From a bacterium (GTDB taxonomy: Bacteria > UBA9089 > CG2-30-40-21), in assembly GCA_018814245.1 (NCBI GenBank), contig JAHIZN010000163.1:1-5058 (forward strand): a stretch of DNA of 5,058 nt, read 5' to 3'. Below are positions 1-5,058 of the stretch, piece after piece. Under the pieces are notes generated by a model that saw only the letters and a program-made list of their open reading frames with translations, had not been told where the DNA came from and did no database searches. Within the stretch, counting starts at the first letter, position 1. Each line of letters opens with the position of its first letter. The translations under genes and the position numbers were made by a program.

Positions 1-120
1 CCCTTATCCCTTATCCCTTATCCCTTATCCCTTATCCCTTATCCCTTATCCCTTATCCCTTATCCCTTATCCCTTATCCCTTATCCCTTATCCCTTATCC
101 CTTATCCCTTATCCCTTATC
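1..120. repeat. Perfect heptamer tandem array, (CCCTTAT)17
   Basis: Positions 1-119 are 17 uninterrupted, mismatch-free copies of CCCTTAT, and base 120 begins an eighteenth that is broken off. The array touches the window edge, so its true length is unknown. Read on the minus strand, the sense strand of the neighbouring gene, the unit is ATAAGGG, giving GGG runs separated by four bases; this fits the usual pattern for potential G-quadruplexes. Each unit contains TAA and seven is not a multiple of three, so every minus-strand frame is closed at least once in 21 bases and the array cannot code on that strand. It lies 5 bases past the stop codon of the isomerase gene, so it would be the 3' untranslated end of the operon transcript. 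Perfect identity suggests recent slippage expansion or active homogenisation. Confidence 0.98.
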
Positions 121-125
121 AAATA

Positions 126-1112
126 CTACAACGCCTTCTTGAAATTCTCCACCATATCTACTGGTGTTGGATCAATTCCATATTCCAATGCCAGATAATA
201 CGAGACATACTCAAAAAAATATATGCTGCCAAATATCTTACTCAGCACATTATTTCCTCGCATCTCCATAATACTCACAGGCAATCCCTTGTCTCTCATC
301 AGTCCGCTAAATACTTGTATTCTTCTTGTAATCCTTTCATGCCCGTCCGGATCATTAAGGACAATAAAGTGATATTTAGCCTTAATGTTTGTAAATCCAA
401 CCATCTCATTGTGATTCAACTCTGGAAATGAATTGAAAAAGGCTTGCACCTTTGAGTTTTCATTGAATTTTATCTTTATAATCCTTGCCAAGGGCATCTC
501 ATAAAAATCATGTGTGTAAATAACCGGTATGCAATCAACTAATTGTTTTGCCAGCTGTTTTGCCTCTTCCTCAAATTCACATTTGGCAAGAAAATTACCG
601 ACCTCAATCAAATCTGCCTTTTTATTCGGAATCACCCCTGAATTTGAAAGCACACCAAGGAATATACCCATAAAATATCCAGAAGCAGCCCTTGGTTGAA
701 ATGTAGGGAATTCCTTGACTATTTTTGCCATGGGCAGGTTATGCTCCCTGCTTAATTCCTCAAGCCTTCCGCCAGCTGTTACAATCACCACTTGTGCCTT
801 TTTCTCTCTTGCATCATGCAGGGCAGATATTGTTTCCTCTGTATTGCCTGAAAAGGAGGAAACAAACACCAAGCTATTCTCATCAATGGATGTTGTGATA
901 GAGTAACCCCGGCAAACCTCCACAGGTATATTTGTCCCCTTCAGATATGCCGCTAAAATATCCCCTGGGAAGGCACTCCCACCCATACCAGCTATTACAA
1001 CTTTGTTTATTTTTCCATCAACCCTTACCCCATCAGCAAACCTGATGGATTTCTCAAATTGACCCGGAAACTTCTTGATTGATTCAAGCATGTTTGACTT
1101 GTCTATGCACAT
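126..1112 (-). CDS. Bifunctional phosphoglucose/phosphomannose isomerase (SIS-domain PGI/PMI)
   Basis: This cytosolic enzyme should interconvert glucose 6-phosphate or mannose 6-phosphate with fructose 6-phosphate, linking sugar entry to glycolysis and to mannose-derived cell-surface sugars. The 328-residue protein has a SIS sugar-phosphate-binding fold over about residues 34-160: GMGGSAFPGD (42-51), a phosphate-binding SSFSGNTEET segment (85-94) and QPRAASGY (139-146). A C-terminal PGI/PMI domain follows, with PELNHNE (230-236), which carries the glutamate expected to act as catalytic base, and a DPTPVDMVENFKKAL tail whose near-terminal lysine is typical of the family. The length is normal and no key motif is missing. 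The ATG at 1112 is preferred because GGAGGA lies 6 bases upstream; this start overlaps the end of the HEPN gene by 10 bp, so translation is probably coupled. An alternative ATG at residue 8 lacks this support. Which sugar it prefers in vivo cannot be read from the sequence. Confidence 0.93.
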   Translation of the reverse strand: MCIDKSNMLESIKKFPGQFEKSIRFADGVRVDGKINKVVIAGMGGSAFPGDILAAYLKGTNIPVEVCRGYSITTSIDENSLVFVSSFSGNTEETISALHDAREKKAQVVIVTAGGRLEELSREHNLPMAKIVKEFPTFQPRAASGYFMGIFLGVLSNSGVIPNKKADLIEVGNFLAKCEFEEEAKQLAKQLVDCIPVIYTHDFYEMPLARIIKIKFNENSKVQAFFNSFPELNHNEMVGFTNIKAKYHFIVLNDPDGHERITRRIQVFSGLMRDKGLPVSIMEMRGNNVLSKIFGSIYFFEYVSYYLALEYGIDPTPVDMVENFKKAL

Positions 1113-1486
1113 GATAATTCCTCCAATTGCTTTAGTAACTGTTTAGATTTTTTGTATGCCTTGGCAGCATCATTATAATCTATTCTAACATCAGACTTAT
1201 AATCTGCTGCAATACGACTGTGCCTTAAGCGATCAATATCTGCTCCAATTTTTCGTTCATCTGACTTATTTGATTCTTTATACTTATTTATTACAAAACG
1301 ATGGATACTTCCTGTTTCATAGATACATCCATTCTGACTTTCCCAAAAATCCCGTAACATACAAAACATACCATAATAAGCCCTGCTAACTGCACATCGG
1401 AAGTATGCCTCTTTTATGGGTGATGTATCAGGACAATTTATTAATTCACCTGCTAATTGAACATATTGCCTCCAATCAAAGCTCAT
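1103..1486 (-). CDS. HEPN domain-containing protein
   Basis: A 127-residue all-helical HEPN-type protein. HEPN proteins are often RNase toxins or nucleotide-transferase partners in toxin-antitoxin and defence systems. The features fitting this fold are an N-terminal MSFDWRQYVQLAGEL helix, the central SRAYYGMFCMLRDF helix (34-47), H62 in the region before helix three, and the final DRLRHSRIAADY motif (85-96) followed by an amphipathic helix rich in lysine and leucine (104-123). The canonical HEPN catalytic signature is R-x4-6-H; at the equivalent place this protein has R91-I-A-A-D95-Y96 without the histidine, so nuclease activity is doubtful. The start at 1486 is chosen because its ATG overlaps the upstream TGA as ATGA and GAGGG lies 6 bases before it; the frame stays open for 20 more residues upstream, but those overlap the previous gene. 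It is the last gene of the three-gene cassette. The HEPN call is firm; the biochemical role is not. Confidence 0.82.
   Translation of the reverse strand: MSFDWRQYVQLAGELINCPDTSPIKEAYFRCAVSRAYYGMFCMLRDFWESQNGCIYETGSIHRFVINKYKESNKSDERKIGADIDRLRHSRIAADYKSDVRIDYNDAAKAYKKSKQLLKQLEELSCA
1119..1124 (-). promoter_or_regulatory. Strong Shine-Dalgarno site of the PGI/PMI gene
   Basis: GGAGGA on the minus strand, 6 bases before the ATG at 1112. It lies inside the last codons of the HEPN gene and decides the start of the isomerase. A site this strong may let ribosomes initiate here independently of upstream translation. Confidence 0.8.
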
Positions 1487-1938
1487 AACGATCCCTCTGT
1501 GATATTTAATTTGCCTTGAGTCTTGTCCATAATACCAAGAAACCATTCATCATCCAATTTATTCAACCGCTTAATAGCTTCATCAGGGCTAAAAGAATTT
1601 TTTATCACAATAAAAATCTCCTCAAAATCTTCTTCAGGATCAATGAAAAGTTGAAGATACAGCTTAACAGATTCTCCAAATATACGGACAATCTGACATG
1701 GAGCATCCATAAGGATTTCCATTAAAAAAAGATTAAACCCAAGAAAAATTTCAACATCCTGACGATTTTCAAGAAAATAAAAAGACTCTAATTCTTTAAT
1801 CATTTCTTCAAATAATAAAAATGCAGAACTTTCAGCCTTATCTCTTGTCAATTGATAAATGTGAGATACTCGATTATAGGAGTAATCGCAACATCTACTA
1901 ATTTGATCAGTTCCATAATAATACGATAGGGATGGCAT
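1483..1938 (-). CDS. Unrecognised 151-residue protein, middle gene of HEPN cassette
   Basis: I do not recognise this protein. It is acidic and probably mostly helical, with aromatic- and leucine-rich stretches, notably residues 39-58 and 64-100 (FLGFNLFLMEIL, then VKLYLQLFID), but charged residues break these up, so a membrane segment is unlikely and there is no signal peptide. The C-terminal part reads DEWFLGIMDKTQGKLNI (130-146), which looks like a small conserved-type motif ending a globular domain. The ATG at 1938 shares a base with the TAA of the preceding gene (TAATG), and GGAGGAG lies 4 bases upstream; the stop overlaps the HEPN start as ATGA. Coding reality is supported by these couplings and by its length, even though GC is very low here (14 of 60 bases at 1741-1800). 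It is most likely a partner of its two neighbours, perhaps an antitoxin or a complex subunit; this is inference from position only. Confidence 0.8.
   Translation of the reverse strand: MPSLSYYYGTDQISRCCDYSYNRVSHIYQLTRDKAESSAFLLFEEMIKELESFYFLENRQDVEIFLGFNLFLMEILMDAPCQIVRIFGESVKLYLQLFIDPEEDFEEIFIVIKNSFSPDEAIKRLNKLDDEWFLGIMDKTQGKLNITEGSL
1493..1497 (-). promoter_or_regulatory. Shine-Dalgarno site that fixes the HEPN gene start
   Basis: GAGGG lies 6 bases before the ATG at 1486, and that ATG overlaps the stop of the preceding gene as ATGA. Together they favour the 127-residue form over the 147-residue reading frame. Confidence 0.7.
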
Positions 1939-2672
1939 TATTCTCCTCCCTCAAAAAGCATTCTGCATTTATCAGTAATACATCCCTCAAACGATTCTTC
2001 AATCCTTCCATGTGCAATTTTTAGCCATTCTTCAATTGCGTCAAGTGAAACCTTTTCAGGAGCAATCATGGCATAGTTCAGGTCAAGTATCAGACCCAAT
2101 GATTCTTTTGACATATCCCTTGCTAATATTATAGTTAAAGAATCCTGACCTTCCTCATAAGGGATATCAACCTTGAGAAAAAAATCTCTGCATTTATTGG
2201 ATAAATCTTTTGGTAATGATGGGCAAAGATTGAAATATTCTTCTATCATTGCAGATTTTGGTATTTCTATTGCATTTATATATCTAAGTCCTATATGCTT
2301 AAATCCTTTAGGATGTGAGATATCTTTGTATGCCTGCAAATTTTTTAATATCAACGGCTGAAACTGATGCCATGCTGGATATGGCTTCAGATGATTAACA
2401 ATTAATACATCAGGATCAAGCTGAATCAATGCAGACTTATCTTTTTTAAGAAATTGCATCCGGGATATTGGTTGTGCAATCTCTTCTCCCACCTGATTCA
2501 AACGAATATCCATGCCTATTTGATATCTATTAAATTGTTGTTTCTCTGAAAATTCATCTTTTATTCGTTCATACATTAATTCAGGGATAGTTATATCCCA
2601 TTGTTGATCAGGAACAAATTGAAATTCACAAAGAACCTCAATTACAGGTGGATTCTTGTATGTTTTGCTCAT
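1938..2672 (-). CDS. TIGR04255 family protein (function unknown)
   Basis: A 244-residue protein that I place in the TIGR04255 family, a sporadically distributed group of about this length with no established function. The recognisable features are the N-terminal PPVIEVLCEFQF strand (8-19), the central HIGLRYINAIEIP strand (126-138), and the C-terminal helix EEWLKIAHGRIEESFEG leading into CITDKCRMLF (214-240). There is no signal peptide or membrane segment, so it is probably cytosolic. The ATG at 2672 is chosen over an in-frame ATG eight codons upstream because the family begins with this MSKTYKNPPV-type sequence, GGAG lies 7 bases before it, and it sits one base after the ptsI stop. It is the first gene of the three-gene cassette and its stop is fused to the next start (TAATG). 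Family assignment is by remembered motif pattern; no catalytic residues are evident. Confidence 0.82.
   Translation of the reverse strand: MSKTYKNPPVIEVLCEFQFVPDQQWDITIPELMYERIKDEFSEKQQFNRYQIGMDIRLNQVGEEIAQPISRMQFLKKDKSALIQLDPDVLIVNHLKPYPAWHQFQPLILKNLQAYKDISHPKGFKHIGLRYINAIEIPKSAMIEEYFNLCPSLPKDLSNKCRDFFLKVDIPYEEGQDSLTIILARDMSKESLGLILDLNYAMIAPEKVSLDAIEEWLKIAHGRIEESFEGCITDKCRMLFEGGE
1943..1949 (-). promoter_or_regulatory. Strong Shine-Dalgarno site of the middle cassette gene
   Basis: GGAGGAG on the minus strand, 4 bases before the ATG at 1938, embedded in the glycine-glycine-glutamate end codons of the upstream TIGR04255-type gene. It supports the TAATG restart arrangement. Confidence 0.75.
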
Positions 2673-2673
2673 C

Positions 2674-4419
2674 TTATATCTCCAGTATATTCCCAAACCT
2701 TTTCGTCATCATTTCCTCAAGTGTCTTTTGTACCTCTGTAGCTGAGGTAATCTGCATAATCTCGTCAGCAAAAACCTTTGCTTCATCTAATTGTACTGCC
2801 CGAATTATCTTCTTAATCCGAAGGATAGAGCTGCCTGACATACTAAACTCATCTAATCCCAATCCAAGTAAAAGGAGGGTAAAAAGTGGATCACCAGCCA
2901 TTTCACCACACATCCCTACCCATTTTCCTTCCTTGTGAGCTGCATCTATGGTCATTTTGATTAAGCGAAGGATTGCCGGATGAAACGGTTTATATAAGGA
3001 AGCCACCTCTTCGTTTACACGATCAATAGCCATAGTATATTGGATTAAGTCATTGGTGCCAATGCTGAAAAAATCAACCTCTTTAGCTAATCTATCTGCG
3101 ACTAAGGCTGCAGCAGGGGTTTCCACCATCATACCAATTTGAATATTACGATCAAAAGGAATATTTTCTTTCTCCAAATCTTCCATTACAGAAAGCAGGA
3201 TTGATTTTGCCTGTTGAAACTCTTCAATCTCTGAAATAAGTGGAAACATTATCTGAACCTTTCCATAATGGCTTGTCCTCAGGATCGCTCGCAGTTGCAC
3301 CTTAAATATTTCAGGATACCTGAGAGAAAGTCGAATAGCCCGAAGCCCGAGAAATGGGTTCATCTCAATGGATAGGTTCAGTTGAGTAAGAAATTTATCA
3401 CCACCCAGATCCATTGTCCTAATCACTGCCGGACATGGAGCAACCTTCATAACAACATTCTTATATACATTAAATTGTTCCTCTTCTGTGGGAAGGTCTG
3501 TTCGTTCAAGAAACAGATACTCTGTTCTGTATAATCCAATCCCTTCTGCCCCTTCTCTTTTAATTACATCAACCTCTTCTTCTGTCCCAATATTTGCTGA
3601 AAGCAACACTCTGTATCCATCATCAGTTTGTGCCGGAAGATCTCTTAGCCAGGATAGTCCTTCCCTAAAGATACAATATTCATTCTGTCTGCGGTAATAT
3701 TCCTCAAGTGTTTTCTTGTCTGGATTAATAATAACTGTGCCATGACTACCATCAATAATAACGGTATCATTATTTCTCACCTGATATGTTATTTCTTTAA
3801 TTCCAACTACTGCCGGGATTTCTATTGCCCTGGCCATAATAGCTGAATGAGAAGTCTTTCCTCCTATTTCTGTTACAAAGCCAATTACATTACCGTCATG
3901 CATATGGGCTGTATCTGATGGAGACAATTCATGGGCAATAATAATAACTTTTTCTGTTAAATCCTCTATACTTATTCTGACAACACCCGTAAGATTATGA
4001 AGAATTCTGCGACAAATATCAAAAACATCTACAGCTCTTTCACGAAAGTATTCATCTTCCATGGCAGAAAAATTATCTGATATATTTTTAGACACACTCT
4101 CTAAGGCATATTCAGCACATACCCTTTCCTCCCGTATCTTTTGAGCTACATCTAAAATCAAAAGTGGATCCTCTAATACTAAGAGATGGGCACTGAATAT
4201 CTTTGCAATATCTACCCCAATATTTCGTTGAACCTTTTCCTCTAATCTCTTTACTTCATCTCTGGTCCTTAAAACCGCTTCCTTAAAATGATGTACCTCA
4301 ACCTCTATCTGGGTAGATGCAATCTCCTTTTTTTCAACATTAAAGATTCCTATGTCAAAGAGAAATGCTTTGCCAATGGCAATTCCTGAAGAAGCGGAGA
4401 TTCCAGTCAGAGTAATCAT
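2674..4419 (-). CDS. ptsI: PTS Enzyme I (phosphoenolpyruvate-protein phosphotransferase)
   Basis: Enzyme I takes phosphate from phosphoenolpyruvate onto a histidine and passes it to HPr, the first step of the sugar phosphotransferase system, in the cytosol. All 581 residues of a full-length enzyme are present. The N-terminal part (about 1-225) contains the HPr-binding helical region and the swivelling phosphohistidine domain with GGKTSHSAIMAR (186-197), active histidine H191. The C-terminal PEP-binding barrel has GIGLYRTEYLF (293-303), RTMDLGGDKF (334-343), NPFLGLRAIR (354-363), MMVETPAAALVAD (430-442), FSIGTNDLIQYTMAIDR (451-467) and GMCGEMAGDP (502-511) with the catalytic acid cysteine C504. 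No key residue is missing. The start is the ATG at 4419 with GAGGGGG shortly upstream; it overlaps the stop of the small upstream reading frame as ATGA. The next gene starts one base after its TAA. Confidence 0.98.
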   Translation of the reverse strand: MITLTGISASSGIAIGKAFLFDIGIFNVEKKEIASTQIEVEVHHFKEAVLRTRDEVKRLEEKVQRNIGVDIAKIFSAHLLVLEDPLLILDVAQKIREERVCAEYALESVSKNISDNFSAMEDEYFRERAVDVFDICRRILHNLTGVVRISIEDLTEKVIIIAHELSPSDTAHMHDGNVIGFVTEIGGKTSHSAIMARAIEIPAVVGIKEITYQVRNNDTVIIDGSHGTVIINPDKKTLEEYYRRQNEYCIFREGLSWLRDLPAQTDDGYRVLLSANIGTEEEVDVIKREGAEGIGLYRTEYLFLERTDLPTEEEQFNVYKNVVMKVAPCPAVIRTMDLGGDKFLTQLNLSIEMNPFLGLRAIRLSLRYPEIFKVQLRAILRTSHYGKVQIMFPLISEIEEFQQAKSILLSVMEDLEKENIPFDRNIQIGMMVETPAAALVADRLAKEVDFFSIGTNDLIQYTMAIDRVNEEVASLYKPFHPAILRLIKMTIDAAHKEGKWVGMCGEMAGDPLFTLLLLGLGLDEFSMSGSSILRIKKIIRAVQLDEAKVFADEIMQITSATEVQKTLEEMMTKRFGNILEI

Positions 4420-4517
4420 TCTGCCCCCTCTTTTCTATCCCTTTCTGTATTTCGCAAGGCTATACTTGCAAAGTGGGCATTGCCTGCTAATAGTGTAATT
4501 TCATACGAAGCAATCAT
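4416..4517 (-). CDS. Possible 33-residue small protein between ptsH and ptsI
   Basis: A small reading frame exactly fills the gap between ptsH and ptsI. Its ATG (4517-4515) overlaps the ptsH stop as ATGA, and its TGA (4418-4416) overlaps the ptsI start as ATGA. GGAG lies 7 bases before its ATG. The product begins MIASYEITLLAGNAHF and ends in a charged, lysine- and arginine-containing tail (residues 22-33); it has no recognisable domain and is too short for a confident membrane call. The double ATGA stitching matches the coupling style elsewhere in this operon and argues for translation, either for a functional micropeptide or to carry ribosomes from ptsH to ptsI. Against it: a 33-codon frame can occur by chance, and a small hairpin within it could be the real function of the stretch. 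Confidence 0.5.
   Translation of the reverse strand: MIASYEITLLAGNAHFASIALRNTERDRKEGAE
4450..4472 (-). promoter_or_regulatory. Small hairpin in the ptsH-ptsI junction
   Basis: On the plus strand, TTTCGCAAG at 4450-4458 can pair with CTTGCAAA at 4465-4472, giving an eight-pair stem with one bulged base and a 6-base loop. In the minus-strand transcript it would form within the small reading frame. No T-run follows, so it is not an intrinsic terminator; it could moderate the ptsH to ptsI mRNA ratio. Short inverted repeats of this size occur by chance. Confidence 0.35.
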
Positions 4518-4795
4518 TCTTCTTCTCCAAACTTATTATTTATTAACTCTATAAGTGCAATCATAGCTGCCTCTGCATCCTTGCCAACAGCACGGATAAC
4601 AATCTTACTGCCTGGAGAAACAGCCATACATAGAACCCCAAGAATACTTTTTCCATTTACAAAATCATTAGTACCATTTTTCCCTACCTCTATCTTTGAT
4701 GAAAATCTGGAGGCAGTATGCACAAAGATACTTGCTGCCCGAGCATGCAATCCTGACTTATTTTGAATAATCACTGATTCTGTCAATTGTTTCAT
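4514..4795 (-). CDS. ptsH: PTS phosphocarrier protein HPr
   Basis: HPr is the small cytosolic carrier that accepts phosphate from Enzyme I and hands it to sugar-specific EIIA domains. The 93-residue protein is only slightly longer than the usual 85-90. SGLHARAAS (14-22) carries the phosphorylated histidine H17 followed by the conserved arginine. NGKSILGVLCMAVSPGS (47-63) is the regulatory-site region; S50 corresponds to Ser46 of the Bacillus protein, the target of HPr kinase/phosphorylase, so kinase control is possible, although no hprK is in the window. The product ends with an acidic EEE tail. ATG at 4795 is the family start; GGAG at 4805-4808 lies 9 bases upstream, a long but usable spacing. 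It is the first gene of the cluster visible here and is followed by the coupled small reading frame and ptsI. No EIIA or permease is encoded in the window. Confidence 0.97.
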   Translation of the reverse strand: MKQLTESVIIQNKSGLHARAASIFVHTASRFSSKIEVGKNGTNDFVNGKSILGVLCMAVSPGSKIVIRAVGKDAEAAMIALIELINNKFGEEE

Positions 4796-4810
4796 CTGAA
4801 AATACTCCGT

Positions 4811-4840
4811 TCTGTACCTTATGTCCTATTGTCGTGTCAA
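4811..4840 (-). promoter_or_regulatory. Weak candidate promoter for the pts operon
   Basis: On the minus strand a consensus TTGACA occurs at 4840-4835. An 18-base spacer leads to TACAGA at 4816-4811, a poor -10 match. An alternative pairing uses TTAACA just upstream with CATAAG as the -10. Either would start transcription a short distance before the ptsH start. Only the -35 box is convincing. Confidence 0.3.
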
Positions 4841-4853
4841 CTGTTAATTGTCG

Positions 4854-4867
4854 CATAATTAATTATG
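4854..4867. repeat. 14-bp perfect palindrome CATAATTAATTATG
   Basis: CATAATTAATTATG is identical to its own reverse complement. It straddles the ptsH-proximal edge of the inverted-repeat element and lies just upstream of the candidate -35 box. It could be an operator half-site pair or a footprint of insertion of the element; AT-rich palindromes also arise by chance. Confidence 0.4.
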
Positions 4868-4990
4868 TATGGACAGAGCCTGCCCCTGCGAATGCAGTGG
4901 GTGACAGAGATGCTGACTCCCCTGTCTCTGCCACCGATAATAAGCGACCACAAGAGGAGATCCTCTCTGGCAGGGATGTCCATACAAATT
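4861..4990. repeat. 130-bp multi-hairpin inverted-repeat element (MITE- or REP-like)
   Basis: The ends are near-perfect inverted repeats: AATTATGTATGGACA at 4861-4875 pairs with TGTCCATACAAATT at 4977-4990, with one extra base on the left. The stem resumes as CCTGCC (4879-4884) with GGCAGG (4969-4974). Inside lie three hairpins: CTGC-GAAT-GCAG (4886-4897); GGTGACAGAGA (4900-4910) with TCTCTGCCACC (4925-4935); and AGAGGA-GA-TCCTCT (4953-4966). The single mismatch of the middle hairpin becomes a G-U pair in minus-strand RNA. The layout resembles a four-way junction. No transposase lies nearby. It could be a non-autonomous mobile repeat, a REP-type palindrome unit, or a structured leader RNA of the pts operon; the sequence does not decide. 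Confidence 0.6.
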
Positions 4991-5058
4991 GTTACGACCT
5001 GTGCGGTTGTTGCATTAAGCCACAGAAGCATAACAATACCACGCAAATACAGAGGAAG
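4991..5058. other. Window edge without recognised feature
   Basis: Beyond the inverted-repeat element I see no gene, terminator or promoter. The stretch has low-complexity short words (CCACAGAAGC and ACGCAAATACAGAGG) of the kind seen in degenerate intergenic repeats, but one copy is not enough to call one. Confidence 0.4.

Noticed and set aside
1..120. Telomere or CRISPR interpretation of the heptamer array
   Set aside because: The unit is CCCTTAT rather than a known telomere motif such as CCCTAA, the cluster is bacterial, and there are no spacers between the repeats.
1487..1546. 20-residue N-terminal extension of the HEPN protein
   Set aside because: It overlaps the upstream coding gene, while the internal ATG at 1486 has an ATGA junction, a good ribosome binding site and the typical HEPN-family beginning.
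2673..2696. Eight-residue N-terminal extension of the TIGR04255-type protein
   Set aside because: The ATG at 2672 has a GGAG site at proper distance and matches the family start; the longer form would overlap the ptsI end without need.
4450..4472. Intrinsic terminator between ptsH and ptsI
   Set aside because: The stem is short and interrupted, and no T-run follows on the minus strand; the genes downstream are tightly coupled.
715..4766. Plus-strand reading frames of 61-96 codons at 715-906, 1516-1725, 2173-2361, 2648-2938, 3488-3697 and 4581-4766
   Set aside because: All lie antisense within well-supported minus-strand genes, have no recognisable domains and look like complementary-strand shadows.
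4837..5046. 69-codon minus-strand reading frame upstream of ptsH
   Set aside because: It opens with TTG, has no ribosome binding site, no recognisable domain, and most of it lies across the inverted-repeat element, whose hairpins explain its composition.

Overview
The window comes from a fairly AT-rich bacterium. Every gene I can support lies on the minus strand and they form one compact, probably single-transcript cluster, read from right to left. HPr and Enzyme I of the phosphotransferase system (PTS) are bacterial proteins. The sugar-phosphate isomerase at the end is the SIS-domain bifunctional phosphoglucose/phosphomannose isomerase, known from archaea and many deep-branching or uncultured bacterial lineages, not the common Pgi. 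That mix and the repeat-rich edges fit an uncultured bacterial phylum, but the sequence alone does not fix the taxon.

In transcription order: (1) positions 4861-4990 hold a roughly 130-bp inverted-repeat element with three further hairpins inside, a cloverleaf-like layout; a 69-codon reading frame across it looks spurious. (2) ptsH (4514-4795) follows a weak candidate promoter. (3) A 33-codon reading frame (4416-4517) exactly fills the gap between ptsH and ptsI, joined by ATGA overlaps at both ends. (4) ptsI (2674-4419) is complete, with all expected Enzyme I motifs. (5) A three-gene AT-rich cassette follows one base after ptsI: a TIGR04255-type protein (1938-2672), an unrecognised 151-residue protein (1483-1938) and a HEPN-domain protein (1103-1486), joined by TAATG and ATGA overlaps. 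(6) The PGI/PMI gene (126-1112) starts inside the end of the HEPN gene. (7) Positions 1-120 are 17 perfect copies of the heptamer CCCTTAT, ending 5 bases from the PGI/PMI stop codon and running off the window edge.

HPr and Enzyme I would pass phosphate from phosphoenolpyruvate to sugar permeases or regulatory partners encoded elsewhere, and PGI/PMI would interconvert hexose 6-phosphates, so the outer genes form a coherent carbon-metabolism unit. The inner cassette has no evident link to sugar metabolism. Its tight coupling, its HEPN domain (a fold frequent in RNase toxins and defence proteins) and its lower GC in sampled stretches suggest an inserted toxin-antitoxin-like or defence module that uses the housekeeping operon for expression. 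That is the most promising candidate for an undescribed system here, but its function is inference.
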